64,000 nt of DNA from Bin5 sp965200615 (GTDB taxonomy: Bacteria; Chloroflexota; Anaerolineae; Caldilineales; Caldilineaceae), in assembly GCA_965200615.1 (NCBI GenBank), contig OZ241377.1, positions 992,001 through 1,056,000 of the forward strand, in the 5' to 3' direction. A program made the translations under genes and the position numbers. Under the pieces are notes generated by a model, which was given only the letters and a program-made list of their open reading frames with translations, ran no database searches and had not been told where the DNA came from. Positions 41,980 through 50,519 of this stretch are shown in pieces (position 1 is the stretch's first letter; each line of letters opens with the position of its first letter).

Positions 41980-43680
41980 ATGACTCTCGACGAACAGATC
42001 GAAACCCTCCTTGCACAAGCGCCCGGCTTCTGGCGCCTCGACGCCTGCGGCGTGACCCGCACCGAGCGGCAGATCCCAGCGCTCTTGCACGGCGTCGACC
42101 AGCCACCCGCAGGAGACCGCCTCCAGCTCGTCCTTATCGGCGGGCTCTGCGGCAAACAGGAAGACGCCGATGCCGCGCTCGCGGCCCTGCATTCATATAG
42201 CGCCGCGCCCGGTCTATCCGACCGGTACGCCCTCAGCGCCGTGCCCTGCGCCAATCCCGACGGCCTTGCCCTGGACGCCGCGCCCGAAAACGGCGCCGGC
42301 GGCAATCCCGGCACCGCCTACCCTCCCCCCGGAGACAGCTACTACGACGCCAACCCGGAAGCCCACTACCTCTGGCGCTGGGTCAGCTTCCAGGCGCCGG
42401 ACCTGGTCCTCGAAGTCCGGACCGGCGAAGCCACGACCTGGGAGGGCTCTGCCCTCTGCCTGGAGCTGCTGGAGCAGTTCCGTTCCGTGCTGAACGCCTC
42501 CGAACTTCCGTCCGACAGCTCGCTCCTCGGCGCGCTGTCTACCGGCGAACCCAACCTGCTTCCGCCCGTTTTCGGACTGCGCCTCACCTGCGCTGCCGCC
42601 GACCTGGATGCCGAGCTGGCCAAACTGTGGACGGTCCTCGGCCAGGCGCCCGACCACGCCCGCTCCCCCACCCGCAGCGCCCTGCAAACTCGCGTTGCCC
42701 GTTCGCCCCTGGACGTCGCCCGTATTCTGGCAGGCGTATACGGCCATGAACTCGATCCGGTCATCTATACCCAGGGTGTCGCCGTCAGCGGACGCCTCCG
42801 GCTCGCCCAGTTGGACGCGGAATACGCCGATCCATCAGCCGGCATCGCGGCCATGGTCGCACCCTATATGTCCGGCGCCAAAGAGTGGTTCCCCGCCGGC
42901 GGCGACGGCGGCGCCAACCTCGCTGGCCTCGTCTGGGCCGACGAGCTCGCCGCAACGACCGGAGATAATCGCTACGCCGACCTGCTTGCGCAGACCGCCG
43001 ACCGCTACCGCACGACCCACGAAAACGGCGTTCCCATCCCGTCCAACCCCAACTACCAGGTCGAGGACATGTTCTTCACCGCCGCCGTACTCGGCCGCGC
43101 CTTCAAACTCACCGGCGACGACGCCTACCTGAGCATCCTCACCCGCTTCCTCCTGGATGCCAACGTGCAGCAGCCGGACGGCCTCTTCTGGCACGACCGC
43201 CGTACACCCTTCTACTGGGGCCGCGGCAACGGCTTCGCCGCCCTCAGCTACGCCGAAACCCTGACCTACCTGCCCGACGACCATCCCGACCGCGCAGCCG
43301 TGCTCGCCATCCACCGCCGCCACCTCCAGGCCCTGCGCGGCTATCAGCACCGCAGCGGCATGTGGCGCCAGGTCGTCAACGGCCCCGGCTCCTACCCTGA
43401 AATGACCGTCACCTGCATGGTCGGCTATGCCCTCGCCCGCGGCCTGCGCCGCGGCTGGCTCGACGCCGGCTACACAGAGATGCTGACCCGCGCCTGGCAG
43501 GGCGTCGCCGCCCGCATCGACGACCACGGCGGCCTTGTCGACGTCTGCACCGGCACCGGCGTCCAGCAAAGCACCCGCGACTACCTCGACCGCCCCGCCA
43601 TTTTCGGCCCCGACGAACGCGGCGGCGCCCTGTCACTCTGGTTTGTCACCGAAATGGAGACCTTTCTCCAAGAGAATTGA
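41980..43680 (+). CDS. M14-carboxypeptidase-like domain fused to GH105-type uronyl hydrolase
   Basis: A 566-residue two-domain protein. Residues about 15-250 resemble the zinc-carboxypeptidase M14 fold (LVLIGGLCGKQEDADAAL, SAVPCANPDGLAL, DLVLEVRTGE). The zinc-binding HxxE is replaced by CGKQE and the expected histidine later is missing, so this half is probably not a peptidase. Residues about 275-560 are an (alpha/alpha)6 barrel of the GH88/GH105 unsaturated uronyl hydrolase type, with NYQVEDMFFTAAVL (catalytic Asp), FWHDRRTPFYWGRGNGFAALS and HRSGMWRQVVNGP. It starts 13 bases after the RraA gene. No signal peptide is present, so it acts on imported oligosaccharides. Confidence 0.8.
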   Translation: MTLDEQIETLLAQAPGFWRLDACGVTRTERQIPALLHGVDQPPAGDRLQLVLIGGLCGKQEDADAALAALHSYSAAPGLSDRYALSAVPCANPDGLALDAAPENGAGGNPGTAYPPPGDSYYDANPEAHYLWRWVSFQAPDLVLEVRTGEATTWEGSALCLELLEQFRSVLNASELPSDSSLLGALSTGEPNLLPPVFGLRLTCAAADLDAELAKLWTVLGQAPDHARSPTRSALQTRVARSPLDVARILAGVYGHELDPVIYTQGVAVSGRLRLAQLDAEYADPSAGIAAMVAPYMSGAKEWFPAGGDGGANLAGLVWADELAATTGDNRYADLLAQTADRYRTTHENGVPIPSNPNYQVEDMFFTAAVLGRAFKLTGDDAYLSILTRFLLDANVQQPDGLFWHDRRTPFYWGRGNGFAALSYAETLTYLPDDHPDRAAVLAIHRRHLQALRGYQHRSGMWRQVVNGPGSYPEMTVTCMVGYALARGLRRGWLDAGYTEMLTRAWQGVAARIDDHGGLVDVCTGTGVQQSTRDYLDRPAIFGPDERGGALSLWFVTEMETFLQEN

Positions 43681-43707
43681 TATCGTAGTCGGGAATTTGA
43701 GTGGCCA

Positions 43708-43777
43708 CTGACCACTAACCACTGACCACTAACCACTGACCACTAACCACTGACCACTAACCACTGACCACTAACCA
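43708..43777 (+). repeat. five perfect copies of a 14-bp repeat (CTGACCACTAACCA)
   Basis: The 14-base unit is two related heptamers, CTGACCA and CTAACCA. Five exact copies follow each other and end in CTGCAG, 14 bases before the start codon of the DUF1800 gene and just before its AAGGAGG site. Related shorter arrays are at 36987 and 47608. Confidence 0.95.
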
Positions 43778-43796
43778 CTGCAGTAAGGAGGTAGAT

Positions 43797-45200
43797 ATGG
43801 CAGATGAGGATCTGGGCCTGATGGCTCATTTGCTGCGCCGGGCAGGGTTCGGCGCCAGCCGTGAGGAGCTCGAGGCCTACGCCGCAAAAGGGTACGACGA
43901 AGTCGTAGAAGATCTGGTGGACGAGGAGCGCTGCCCGCCGATCGACGAGGATATCATCAAGCGCTACTTTGGCGGTGAAGGGCCGGAAATCCGCTCCGGC
44001 ACCTGGATCTACCGCATGCTCAACAGCCCGCGCCCGCTCGAAGAGAAGATGGCCCTCTTCTGGCATCATGTCTTCGCCACCGGCTACGCCAAGGGCGAGC
44101 ACGCCCTCGCCATGAGCGACCAGATCGATCTCTTCCGCCGCATCGGCATGAGCGACATACGCGAGATTCTGCTCGAGCTTTCCATGAACCCGGCGATGAT
44201 CAACTGGCTCGACAACAACGAAAACATCAAGGGCGAACCCAATGAGAACTACGGCCGCGAGCTGCTCGAACTCTTCTCAATGGGCGTGGGCAACTACACC
44301 GAGGAGGACATCAAGAACTGCGCGCTCGCCTTCACCGGCTGGACCTACGCGCAGCCGGTTCCCCTCTACCCCCACGGCTTCTATTCTCCCGAATTCCTGT
44401 TCCGCGAGGAGGACCACGACTTCGGCGAGAAGACCTTCCTCGGCCACACCGGCAACTTCAACGGCGACGACATCATCGACATCATCGTCGAGCAGCCGGC
44501 CACCGCTCGCTTCATCTCCCGCCATCTCTACAACTTCTTCGTCGCCGACGAGCCGCAGGTCCCGTCCTGGAACGTGACGCCGCCCCAGGACCCGGAGGCG
44601 ATCGAAATTCTCTCAGACGCCTTCATGGCGTCGAAAGGGGATATGCGCCATGTCCTGCGCACGCTCTTCAAGAGCGACTTTTTCAAGGCGGCCCGCTTCA
44701 GGAAGGTGAAAAGCCCCACCGAGCTGATCACCGGCGTTCTCAAGCTGGTCGGCACCAATCGCACGCCCACGCCGGGCATGCCGCGCTACCACCGCGCCGC
44801 CAAAGTGATGGGCCAGGAGCTGTTCAACCCGCCCACCGTGGAGGGCTGGCACACCGGCCAGGAGTGGATCGACGGCGGCATGCTCACCGAACGCATCAAT
44901 TTCGCTGTCGACGAAGTGGGCGACGCCAGCAAGCCAGGCATCCAGGCCGTCATCAAACGGCTGCGCGCCGCCGGCGACAGCCTCACCCCCGATCAGTTTG
45001 TGGACAGCTGTCTCGACCTCGTTGGCCCCCTGACCCTGGGGGGAAAAACCCGCGCCGACCTGATTGGCTTCGCCCAAAGCGGCGGCGACCTCGTTTTCTC
45101 TGGCAACGGCAGCGCGAACGGCGAAACCGACGGAGTCACCGACCGTATCGTGCTTATGCTCCAACTGATCGTCGCCTCCCGCGAATACCAGTTCGCCTAG
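43797..45200 (+). CDS. DUF1800 domain protein
   Basis: A 467-residue DUF1800 protein. Hallmarks are LMAHLLRRAGFGASREELEAY at the N-terminus, the ALFWHHVFATGYAKGEH block and NENYGRELLELFSMGVGNYT, followed by the tail pattern LMLQLIVASREYQFA. The ribosome-binding site AAGGAGG is excellent. Usual members carry export signals; this one starts directly with the domain and has none. DUF1800 genes are typically paired with DUF1501 genes, as here. No biochemical function is established for the family. Confidence 0.92.
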   Translation: MADEDLGLMAHLLRRAGFGASREELEAYAAKGYDEVVEDLVDEERCPPIDEDIIKRYFGGEGPEIRSGTWIYRMLNSPRPLEEKMALFWHHVFATGYAKGEHALAMSDQIDLFRRIGMSDIREILLELSMNPAMINWLDNNENIKGEPNENYGRELLELFSMGVGNYTEEDIKNCALAFTGWTYAQPVPLYPHGFYSPEFLFREEDHDFGEKTFLGHTGNFNGDDIIDIIVEQPATARFISRHLYNFFVADEPQVPSWNVTPPQDPEAIEILSDAFMASKGDMRHVLRTLFKSDFFKAARFRKVKSPTELITGVLKLVGTNRTPTPGMPRYHRAAKVMGQELFNPPTVEGWHTGQEWIDGGMLTERINFAVDEVGDASKPGIQAVIKRLRAAGDSLTPDQFVDSCLDLVGPLTLGGKTRADLIGFAQSGGDLVFSGNGSANGETDGVTDRIVLMLQLIVASREYQFA

Positions 45201-45294
45201 ACCGCAGTTTTTGGCAACGCTCTCCTGCTATCGCAACGGACGGCGTTCACTAAAAACTGGAAACTGAAAACCTCGGTTCAGAAAGGAAGAAAAG

Positions 45295-46428
45295 ATGGCC
45301 GACCACAAAAAAGACCCCGTACTCGTTGTCGTACAGCTCAGCGGCGGCAACGACTTCATGAACACCGTCGTCCCCTACACCGCCGGCATCTACTACGACT
45401 CCAGGCCGGTGGTGGGCCTCAAGGAGGACGAAGTCATCCCGATCCACGATACCCTCGCCTGGAACCCAAACTGTGAGCTCCTGCAGCAGATGTACGAGGC
45501 CGGCGACATTGCAGTCGTACAGGGCATCGGCTACCCCAACTCGAACCGCTCCCACTTCCGCGCCATGGACATCTGGCACACCTGCGAACCGATCGAGATC
45601 GGCACCGAAGGCTGGGTCGGACGCATGATCCGCGAGCTGGATCCCGGCGGCCACAACGTTCTCACCGGCGTCAACGTCGGCCAGGGTCTACCCCGCGCGA
45701 TGGCCGTGCCTGGCGTGCCCGTCACCTCCTTCGCCGACCTCGACACCTACGGCCTGCTCACCGGCATCGACGAACCCCGCCGCCGCACCCAGGCGCTCGA
45801 AGTCTTCAAAGGCATGTACGGCCACGAGGTCGGCGCCGGCTACGTCATGGACTACCTCTCACAGACCGGCCTCAACGTCATCCAGGGCACTGACGAACTG
45901 AAGAAGGCCAAAGAGGGTTACAGTTCGACCGTGGAGTATGGCGACAGCGCCATCGCCAAGAGCCTGCGCGATGTGGCTCGCGTCCATCTTGCCGGGCTCG
46001 GCACCCGCGTCTTCTATACCGCGCAGGGCGGCTACGACAACCACGCCAACGAGGTCCCCGACCATCCCAAGCTGCTCGCCGACCTCAGCAGCGCCATCAC
46101 CTCCTTCTTCGAGGACCTGCGCGCCCACGACGCCTCCTCCGAAGTGACGATGCTCGTCTTCACCGAGTTCGGCCGTCGCATCCGCGACAACGCCAGCGGC
46201 ACCGACCACGGCTCCGGCGGCGGCGCCTTCATCATCGGCGATCACGTCCAGGGCGGTCTCTACGCCCAATACCCCTCGCTCGACCCTGCACGCTGGGTCC
46301 ACGGCGAGGACATGGAGCACACGATCGACTTCCGCGGCGTCTACGGCACCGTACTCGAACAGTGGATGGGCATCGATCCCACCCAAATCGTCAACGGCCA
46401 TTTCGAGCAAATCCACCCATACAGCTAA
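45295..46428 (+). CDS. DUF1501 domain protein
   Basis: A 377-residue DUF1501 protein (alkaline phosphatase/sulfatase-like fold). Hallmarks are VVVQLSGGNDFMNTVVPY, SNRSHFRAMDIWHT, TLVFTEFGRRI-like MLVFTEFGRRIRDNASGTDH and HGSGGGAFIIGD, the last two holding the probable metal ligands. Most homologues begin with a Tat signal; here the protein begins with MADHKKDP and goes straight into the domain. It follows DUF1800 by 94 bases and precedes an NHL propeller gene. The three probably form one complex or pathway. Confidence 0.92.
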   Translation: MADHKKDPVLVVVQLSGGNDFMNTVVPYTAGIYYDSRPVVGLKEDEVIPIHDTLAWNPNCELLQQMYEAGDIAVVQGIGYPNSNRSHFRAMDIWHTCEPIEIGTEGWVGRMIRELDPGGHNVLTGVNVGQGLPRAMAVPGVPVTSFADLDTYGLLTGIDEPRRRTQALEVFKGMYGHEVGAGYVMDYLSQTGLNVIQGTDELKKAKEGYSSTVEYGDSAIAKSLRDVARVHLAGLGTRVFYTAQGGYDNHANEVPDHPKLLADLSSAITSFFEDLRAHDASSEVTMLVFTEFGRRIRDNASGTDHGSGGGAFIIGDHVQGGLYAQYPSLDPARWVHGEDMEHTIDFRGVYGTVLEQWMGIDPTQIVNGHFEQIHPYS

Positions 46429-46465
46429 GATCTCTCAGCAAATTGAGAGCAAAATGGGGTTAACC

Positions 46466-46500
46466 AAAAACTAAAAACTAGCAACTAAAAACTCAAAAAG
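46466..46500 (+). repeat. AAAAACT heptamer repeat
   Basis: AAAAACT, AAAAACT, then AGCAACT, AAAAACT lie between the DUF1501 stop and the ribosome-binding site of the next gene. A shorter, degenerate copy (TAAAAACTGGAAACTGAAAA) at 45251-45270 lies upstream of the DUF1501 gene. Confidence 0.65.
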
Positions 46501-46510
46501 GAGTTCCACC

Positions 46511-47521
46511 GTGGGCAGACCATACGGTCTCTTACGCGCCGGGTTCCCCTTCCACAAGACGCTGGGAATGCGGCGGCTGACCAACTATCCCATCGACCTC
46601 GCCTTCGGCAAGGAGGACCGCCTCTACATCCTCTGCCGCAGCGAGGGTACCGCGCTCATCCGCAAATACAGCACCGAGGACGCAGACCTCGGCTCCTGTG
46701 GCATCTACGGGGAAGAGCCGGGCCAGGTCACCTGGCCGGTTACGATCCTCGCCGACGGCGACGAGAACCTCTACCTCACCGATGAAGCGCTCCACCGCGT
46801 CACCATCATCGACAGCGAGGGCGGGCTGATCGACAGCTGGGGCGAGGAGGGCAGCGGGCCCGGCCAGCTCAACGGCCCTGCCGGCATGGACTTCGACGCC
46901 GAGGGCAATCTCTACGTCGTCGATTCGCTCAACCATCGCGTCCAGAAGTTCACCCGCGAGGGCGGCCTTCTCGGCGGCTGGGGCAGCTACGGCTGCGGCG
47001 AAGGCGAGTTCAACATGCCCTGGGGCATCGCCGTCGACGAGGTGGGCGACGTCTATGTCGCCGACTGGCGCAACGACCGCGTCCAGAAGTTCAGCGCCGA
47101 TGGCGAATTCAAGATGGCCTTCGGCGCCTCCGGCTGCGGCGACGGCCAGTTCAACCGCCCCAGCGGCATCGACGTCGACCTCCACGGCGACATCTACGTC
47201 GTCGACCGCGGCAACAACCGCGTCCAGCTCTTCAACGAAGAGGGCCGCTACGTGCAGCAGTTCATCGGCGACGCCACCCTCTCCAAGGTGGCCATCTCCT
47301 ACATGATGACTAACGCCTACCCCAACCGCCTGCGCGACATGGCCAAACTCGAAATCCAGAAGCTGCTGCGCTGGCCGCAGTCGGTCGTCGTCAGCGAGGA
47401 CGGCCTCATGTACGTGCCCGACACCGGCTCCTACCGCGTCCAGGTCTACAGAAAGGAGGCCGTCGAGCTCAACGAGCTCCAGTTCGCGCCCCCCCGCCGC
47501 GCGCCGGCCCTGAACATATAG
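46511..47521 (+). CDS. NHL-repeat beta-propeller protein
   Basis: A 336-residue six-bladed propeller. The NHL unit recurs with SWGEEGSGPGQLNGPAGMD, LYVVDSLNHRVQKFT, GWGSYGCGEGEFNMPWGIA, VYVADWRNDRVQKFS and IYVVDRGNNRVQLFN. There is no signal peptide or membrane helix. The start is GTG 46511 after AAAAAGGAG. NHL propellers bind ligands or proteins, or act as lyases or lactonases when metal residues are present; I see no clear catalytic set. It is the third gene of the DUF1800-DUF1501 unit. Confidence 0.88.
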   Translation: MGRPYGLLRAGFPFHKTLGMRRLTNYPIDLAFGKEDRLYILCRSEGTALIRKYSTEDADLGSCGIYGEEPGQVTWPVTILADGDENLYLTDEALHRVTIIDSEGGLIDSWGEEGSGPGQLNGPAGMDFDAEGNLYVVDSLNHRVQKFTREGGLLGGWGSYGCGEGEFNMPWGIAVDEVGDVYVADWRNDRVQKFSADGEFKMAFGASGCGDGQFNRPSGIDVDLHGDIYVVDRGNNRVQLFNEEGRYVQQFIGDATLSKVAISYMMTNAYPNRLRDMAKLEIQKLLRWPQSVVVSEDGLMYVPDTGSYRVQVYRKEAVELNELQFAPPRRAPALNI

Positions 47522-47607
47522 CGTTCAACGAACTTCCTGGCCACAGTCAAATCGCGGCCGCACAGATTGGCCGCGCCCGCAACAAGGCCAAACAACCTGC
47601 CTCCTCT

Positions 47608-47628
47608 CTGACCACTGATCACTAACCA
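47608..47628. repeat. CTGACCA/CTGATCA/CTAACCA heptamers overlapping a stop codon
   Basis: Three heptamers of the same family as 43708. The TAG stop of the minus-strand dioxygenase (47622-47624) lies within the third unit, so the repeat supplies the end of the reading frame. Confidence 0.65.
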
Positions 47629-48392
47629 CTGCCGTCCGGCGGTTCCACCACATTGTAGAACCCCATATAGTCCTCGCCTTTCACCATCAGAACGTCGATC
47701 CGCTCGCGCCTGCCCACGTCCACAAAAGGCACCGTCAGCCGCGGCGTAATACCGAAGCGCCGCGTCTCCGACCTGTTCGGCGGCGAATAGTGCAGCGTAC
47801 TCTCATTAAAGAAGATAAACTCGCCCGGCTTCAACTCCAGATCGACCGCATCGCTGGCGTCGAAAGTCGACGGGTCCACCTCTCTGCTGAATATCTCCGC
47901 GTCCGGGTCTTCGATGTGCGGATACAGCCGCTTGTGGCTGCCCGGCAGCACCTGCATACACCCGTTCCCCCGCGTCGCCTCATCCACCGCGATCCAGGCC
48001 GACAGAATCACATTCGGCGAAGGCTGATAGTACGCGCAATCCTGGTGCCACGGCACCTCCGTATCCCAGTCCTCCTGCTCGCTCAGCGGCACCTTAATCT
48101 GAAAGTTCGTCCGCCACAGCACTAGGTGCGGCCCCAGCAGACTGGCCGCCCTCTCTACCAGATTGGGATGACTCAGCAGTTCATAGACGCAGCGGTTATC
48201 CAGGTGCCGGTTATGAAAATAGTCCTTCTCCGCCAGCCCCTGCGCCTTGCCCACCTCCAAAATCTCGTCATCAATCCGCTGCCGCACCCCCGCCATCTCC
48301 TCCTCCGAGAGCAGGGTGTACGGCCCCAGCCACCCCTGCTGATGGTACAGCCGGACCTCGTCTTTCGTGAGCGCGGGTTGGTGGTTCATCAT
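47622..48392 (-). CDS. phytanoyl-CoA dioxygenase (PhyH) family protein
   Basis: A 256-residue Fe(II)/2-oxoglutarate dioxygenase. EVPWHQDCAYYQP holds the HxD pair, WIAVDEATRGNGCMQVLPGSHK is the core PhyH block, and STLHYSPPNRSETRRFGITPR holds the distal His and the 2-oxoglutarate-binding Arg. I choose ATG 48392, which follows GAGAGGAAA; the frame extends seven codons further. It faces the NHL gene convergently. The last residues are encoded at the edge of a heptamer repeat, so the C-terminus may vary between strains. Confidence 0.88.
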   Translation of the reverse strand: MMNHQPALTKDEVRLYHQQGWLGPYTLLSEEEMAGVRQRIDDEILEVGKAQGLAEKDYFHNRHLDNRCVYELLSHPNLVERAASLLGPHLVLWRTNFQIKVPLSEQEDWDTEVPWHQDCAYYQPSPNVILSAWIAVDEATRGNGCMQVLPGSHKRLYPHIEDPDAEIFSREVDPSTFDASDAVDLELKPGEFIFFNESTLHYSPPNRSETRRFGITPRLTVPFVDVGRRERIDVLMVKGEDYMGFYNVVEPPDGSG

Positions 48393-48459
48393 GCTTTTCC
48401 TCTCACATACCATGTCGGGAGACGAAAAGGAGGCGACCTGATTCTTTAGGGTAGAACGT

Positions 48460-48490
48460 CGTACTCATTGACCGGAGTCTCAATGGTACG
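48460..48490 (-). promoter_or_regulatory. imperfect hairpin upstream of the dioxygenase gene
   Basis: CGTAC-T-CATTGA and TCAATGGTACG pair with one bulged base around an 8-base loop. It lies about 70 bases upstream of the dioxygenase start and downstream of the methyltransferase remnant, so it could be a regulatory site or the end of the upstream transcript. No T-run follows. Confidence 0.3.
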
Positions 48491-48508
48491 AGAGGGAAGG
48501 ATCTGTTG

Positions 48509-48976
48509 CTACGAAGGGGCATGCTTGGAGAGCAGACCTCTCGTCTGTGTTTCGCTGTCCACAGCCTCAAGATTTCGATAGTGATTTACATCAAAACTGG
48601 AGTTCAGTCCAGTAACGGATATATCTGACAATCGGAGACTGAATGGTCTCATCGCGGCGCTGCCAGAAAAACGGTACTCGGACAAGGACAGGTCTTCATC
48701 GTAGTCCTTGCCCACAGCATACGGGGGTGACGTCACCATCAGATGTACGCTGCGTGGGGGTAGGCGATTGCTCTTGTCAGGTGATACGCAGGAGTCCAGC
48801 AACACACGGTTTGCCAAGTGCTCCGGCAGCGGATTTTCCGAATAAGAAGCCGGCTTCTTGCGGTTGCGAGACTGATCTTCGTTGATGCGCCTCGCGTAAT
48901 AAGCTGACGAATCGTGGCTTCGACGCCCATTTACTCCAAATGAGGCTGTCTTGGTACGTTTCTTCTCAGTTTTCAA
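48509..48976 (-). pseudogene. N-terminal fragment of a site-specific DNA methyltransferase
   Basis: The frame begins with a basic N-terminus and reaches ANRVLLDSCV and HLMVTSPPYAVGKDYDEDLS. That is the start of a DNA adenine-N6/cytosine-N4 methyltransferase with catalytic motif TSPPY. After LSEYR the similarity stops and the last 55 residues look unrelated. The S-adenosylmethionine-binding region and target-recognition part are missing, so the enzyme cannot work. It lies beside a decayed insertion sequence in AT-richer DNA, consistent with a broken restriction-modification locus. Confidence 0.68.
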
Positions 48977-49144
48977 TGTCGAACCCTCCCAGTGGCACGA
49001 TCACCCAGGAGTCAACGCACATTCAGTCTTGGAACTGGCTTCGTTGCCGGCGAGGAATTCCGGCTATCCTGAAGTTCATTTTGCCCTAAGACAAAGGCAG
49101 TACCAAAATCGAATCGTGCTCTCGTCAGGCTGAAGAGTATGCGA

Positions 49145-50359
49145 TTATACACAGGCGGAAGGCCGCGGGGGATACCCGTCTCTCAGCATATCATTTAAGG
49201 CCTTCCGTCTCCACCTGAACCCCAGGGCATACGCATCATATTGGGAGAGAACTTTGAGGAGATAGTCAGTTTTCCAACCGGCTCGTTTACGTTTGGCGGC
49301 CATACCGATTTTGGCGCTTTTCTCTCGGCGCAGGAGGTTGAGAGCCAGACGGCGCAAGATGGCCAGGTTGTGCTGTGCATGGCCCTGGCGGATGCGACTG
49401 TCGTCCTCACGAAAGGCGACATCCAAGACCCAGTGGACAGAGTTCTCGATGCTCCAGTGACTGCGGGTGGAAGTCAGGAGCAATTTGGCATCGGGAGGCA
49501 AGCTGGAGATGAAGCGAGTTGCATACGAAGTGGCTTCTGGCAGTTGTCGTTTGGCTTCGACCATGACCAGGCTTTGCAGTTGTGACCACGCCTTGTCAGG
49601 GGAAGCGCAGGCGAGGAATTCGGGGGCAGAGCCCAACAGCGCCTGGTTTCAATGTGACCGTGGTCCTTTTCTGTCGTCTGGTGGAAGTCGTGGGCAACAT
49701 CGGCAAATTCGTTTTGTCTCTCCAGTGTGAACATAGTCTAGACAGCTTCATGCAACTGCGGTCAGCCCTGTTTGAGCGCCAGAACGTAGTCGCCGCCGCT
49801 CTCTGCTCCCTGTTGCGCAATCGCTTTCTGACAGCCGATCGCATCGATCACTATGCAACCAGATAGCTCCAATCTCCAGAAGTTCAGGGATTGCCGTGAT
49901 CTCGTTGCCGTCTGCCGCCACCTCAGCCTGCCCCGGAACGAGCCGACTCCTCGTTGCCCAGGCGCCGACTAATAGCAGCGCTCCCTTCTTCTGCCTCCGC
50001 TCATGCGAACGACGTACCGTCTTCCCATCTATGGCCAGCAACTGTCCCTGCGTCAATTCATATAGAAGCAGCGCCCATTTCACAAAACAGGCCTCAAACT
50101 GCTCTGCATCCAGCATGGCAAAGACCCGGCCAAAGGTGTCATGCGCTGGAATTCTGTTCGGTAGTCCCGGCAACGCCTGCCAGTCCCGCTTGGCCTGTCC
50201 AAACTCTTCTATCTCGACCCAGTTGTCCGCTCCGCATATGACTGCACATATAGCAATCACGATGATGTCGCTCAACTGATGAATCTTTGCGCGTTCAACG
50301 CGAGGATCTTCCAAATCCTCGAAATGTTCAACCAGTGATACGCCCTTATTGTCCGCCAT
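49145..50359 (-). pseudogene. ISAs1-family transposase, frameshifted
   Basis: The N-terminal part (from ATG 50359) has LVEHFEDLEDPRVERAKIHQ and LLAIDGKTVRRS, typical of ISAs1/H-repeat transposases. The C-terminal part in another frame has HWSIENSVHWVLDVAFREDD. Between them VIDAIGCQKAIAQQ and DHGHIETRRCWAL occur in shifted frames, and a TGA interrupts the GDYVLALKQ region. At least two frameshifts and one nonsense codon are needed to explain it, so the gene is dead. Confidence 0.88.
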
Positions 50360-50460
50360 GAGTCCCCCCTTGTCTGTTGAAAGGACCCTCAATCGTATCA
50401 AATCGTCTCGCTTACGTCATCTAACCTATTTCTCAACCCAATTTAGATGCAATTGCCCTG
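49145..50460 (-). mobile_element. decayed ISAs1-family insertion sequence
   Basis: The element contains a broken ISAs1-type transposase. One end is probably CAGGGCAATTGCAT, seen on the minus strand at 50460-50447, upstream of the transposase start and in the form expected for this family. I could not find the matching inverted repeat on the other side between 48976 and 49145, so that boundary is set at the transposase end and the element is probably eroded there. Confidence 0.6.
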
Positions 50461-50519
50461 ACCTGAACCCGGAGCCGCTACCCTCATTCCTGTAGTATGG
50501 CTAGCATCAATTTTAGTTC

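Noticed and set aside
43708..43777. CRISPR array
   Set aside because: The 14-bp units are directly adjacent with no spacers and no cas genes are present.
49060..49110. Second terminal inverted repeat of the ISAs1 element (TTTTGCCCTAAG)
   Set aside because: It is in the same orientation as the 50460 end instead of inverted, so it cannot be the partner end.
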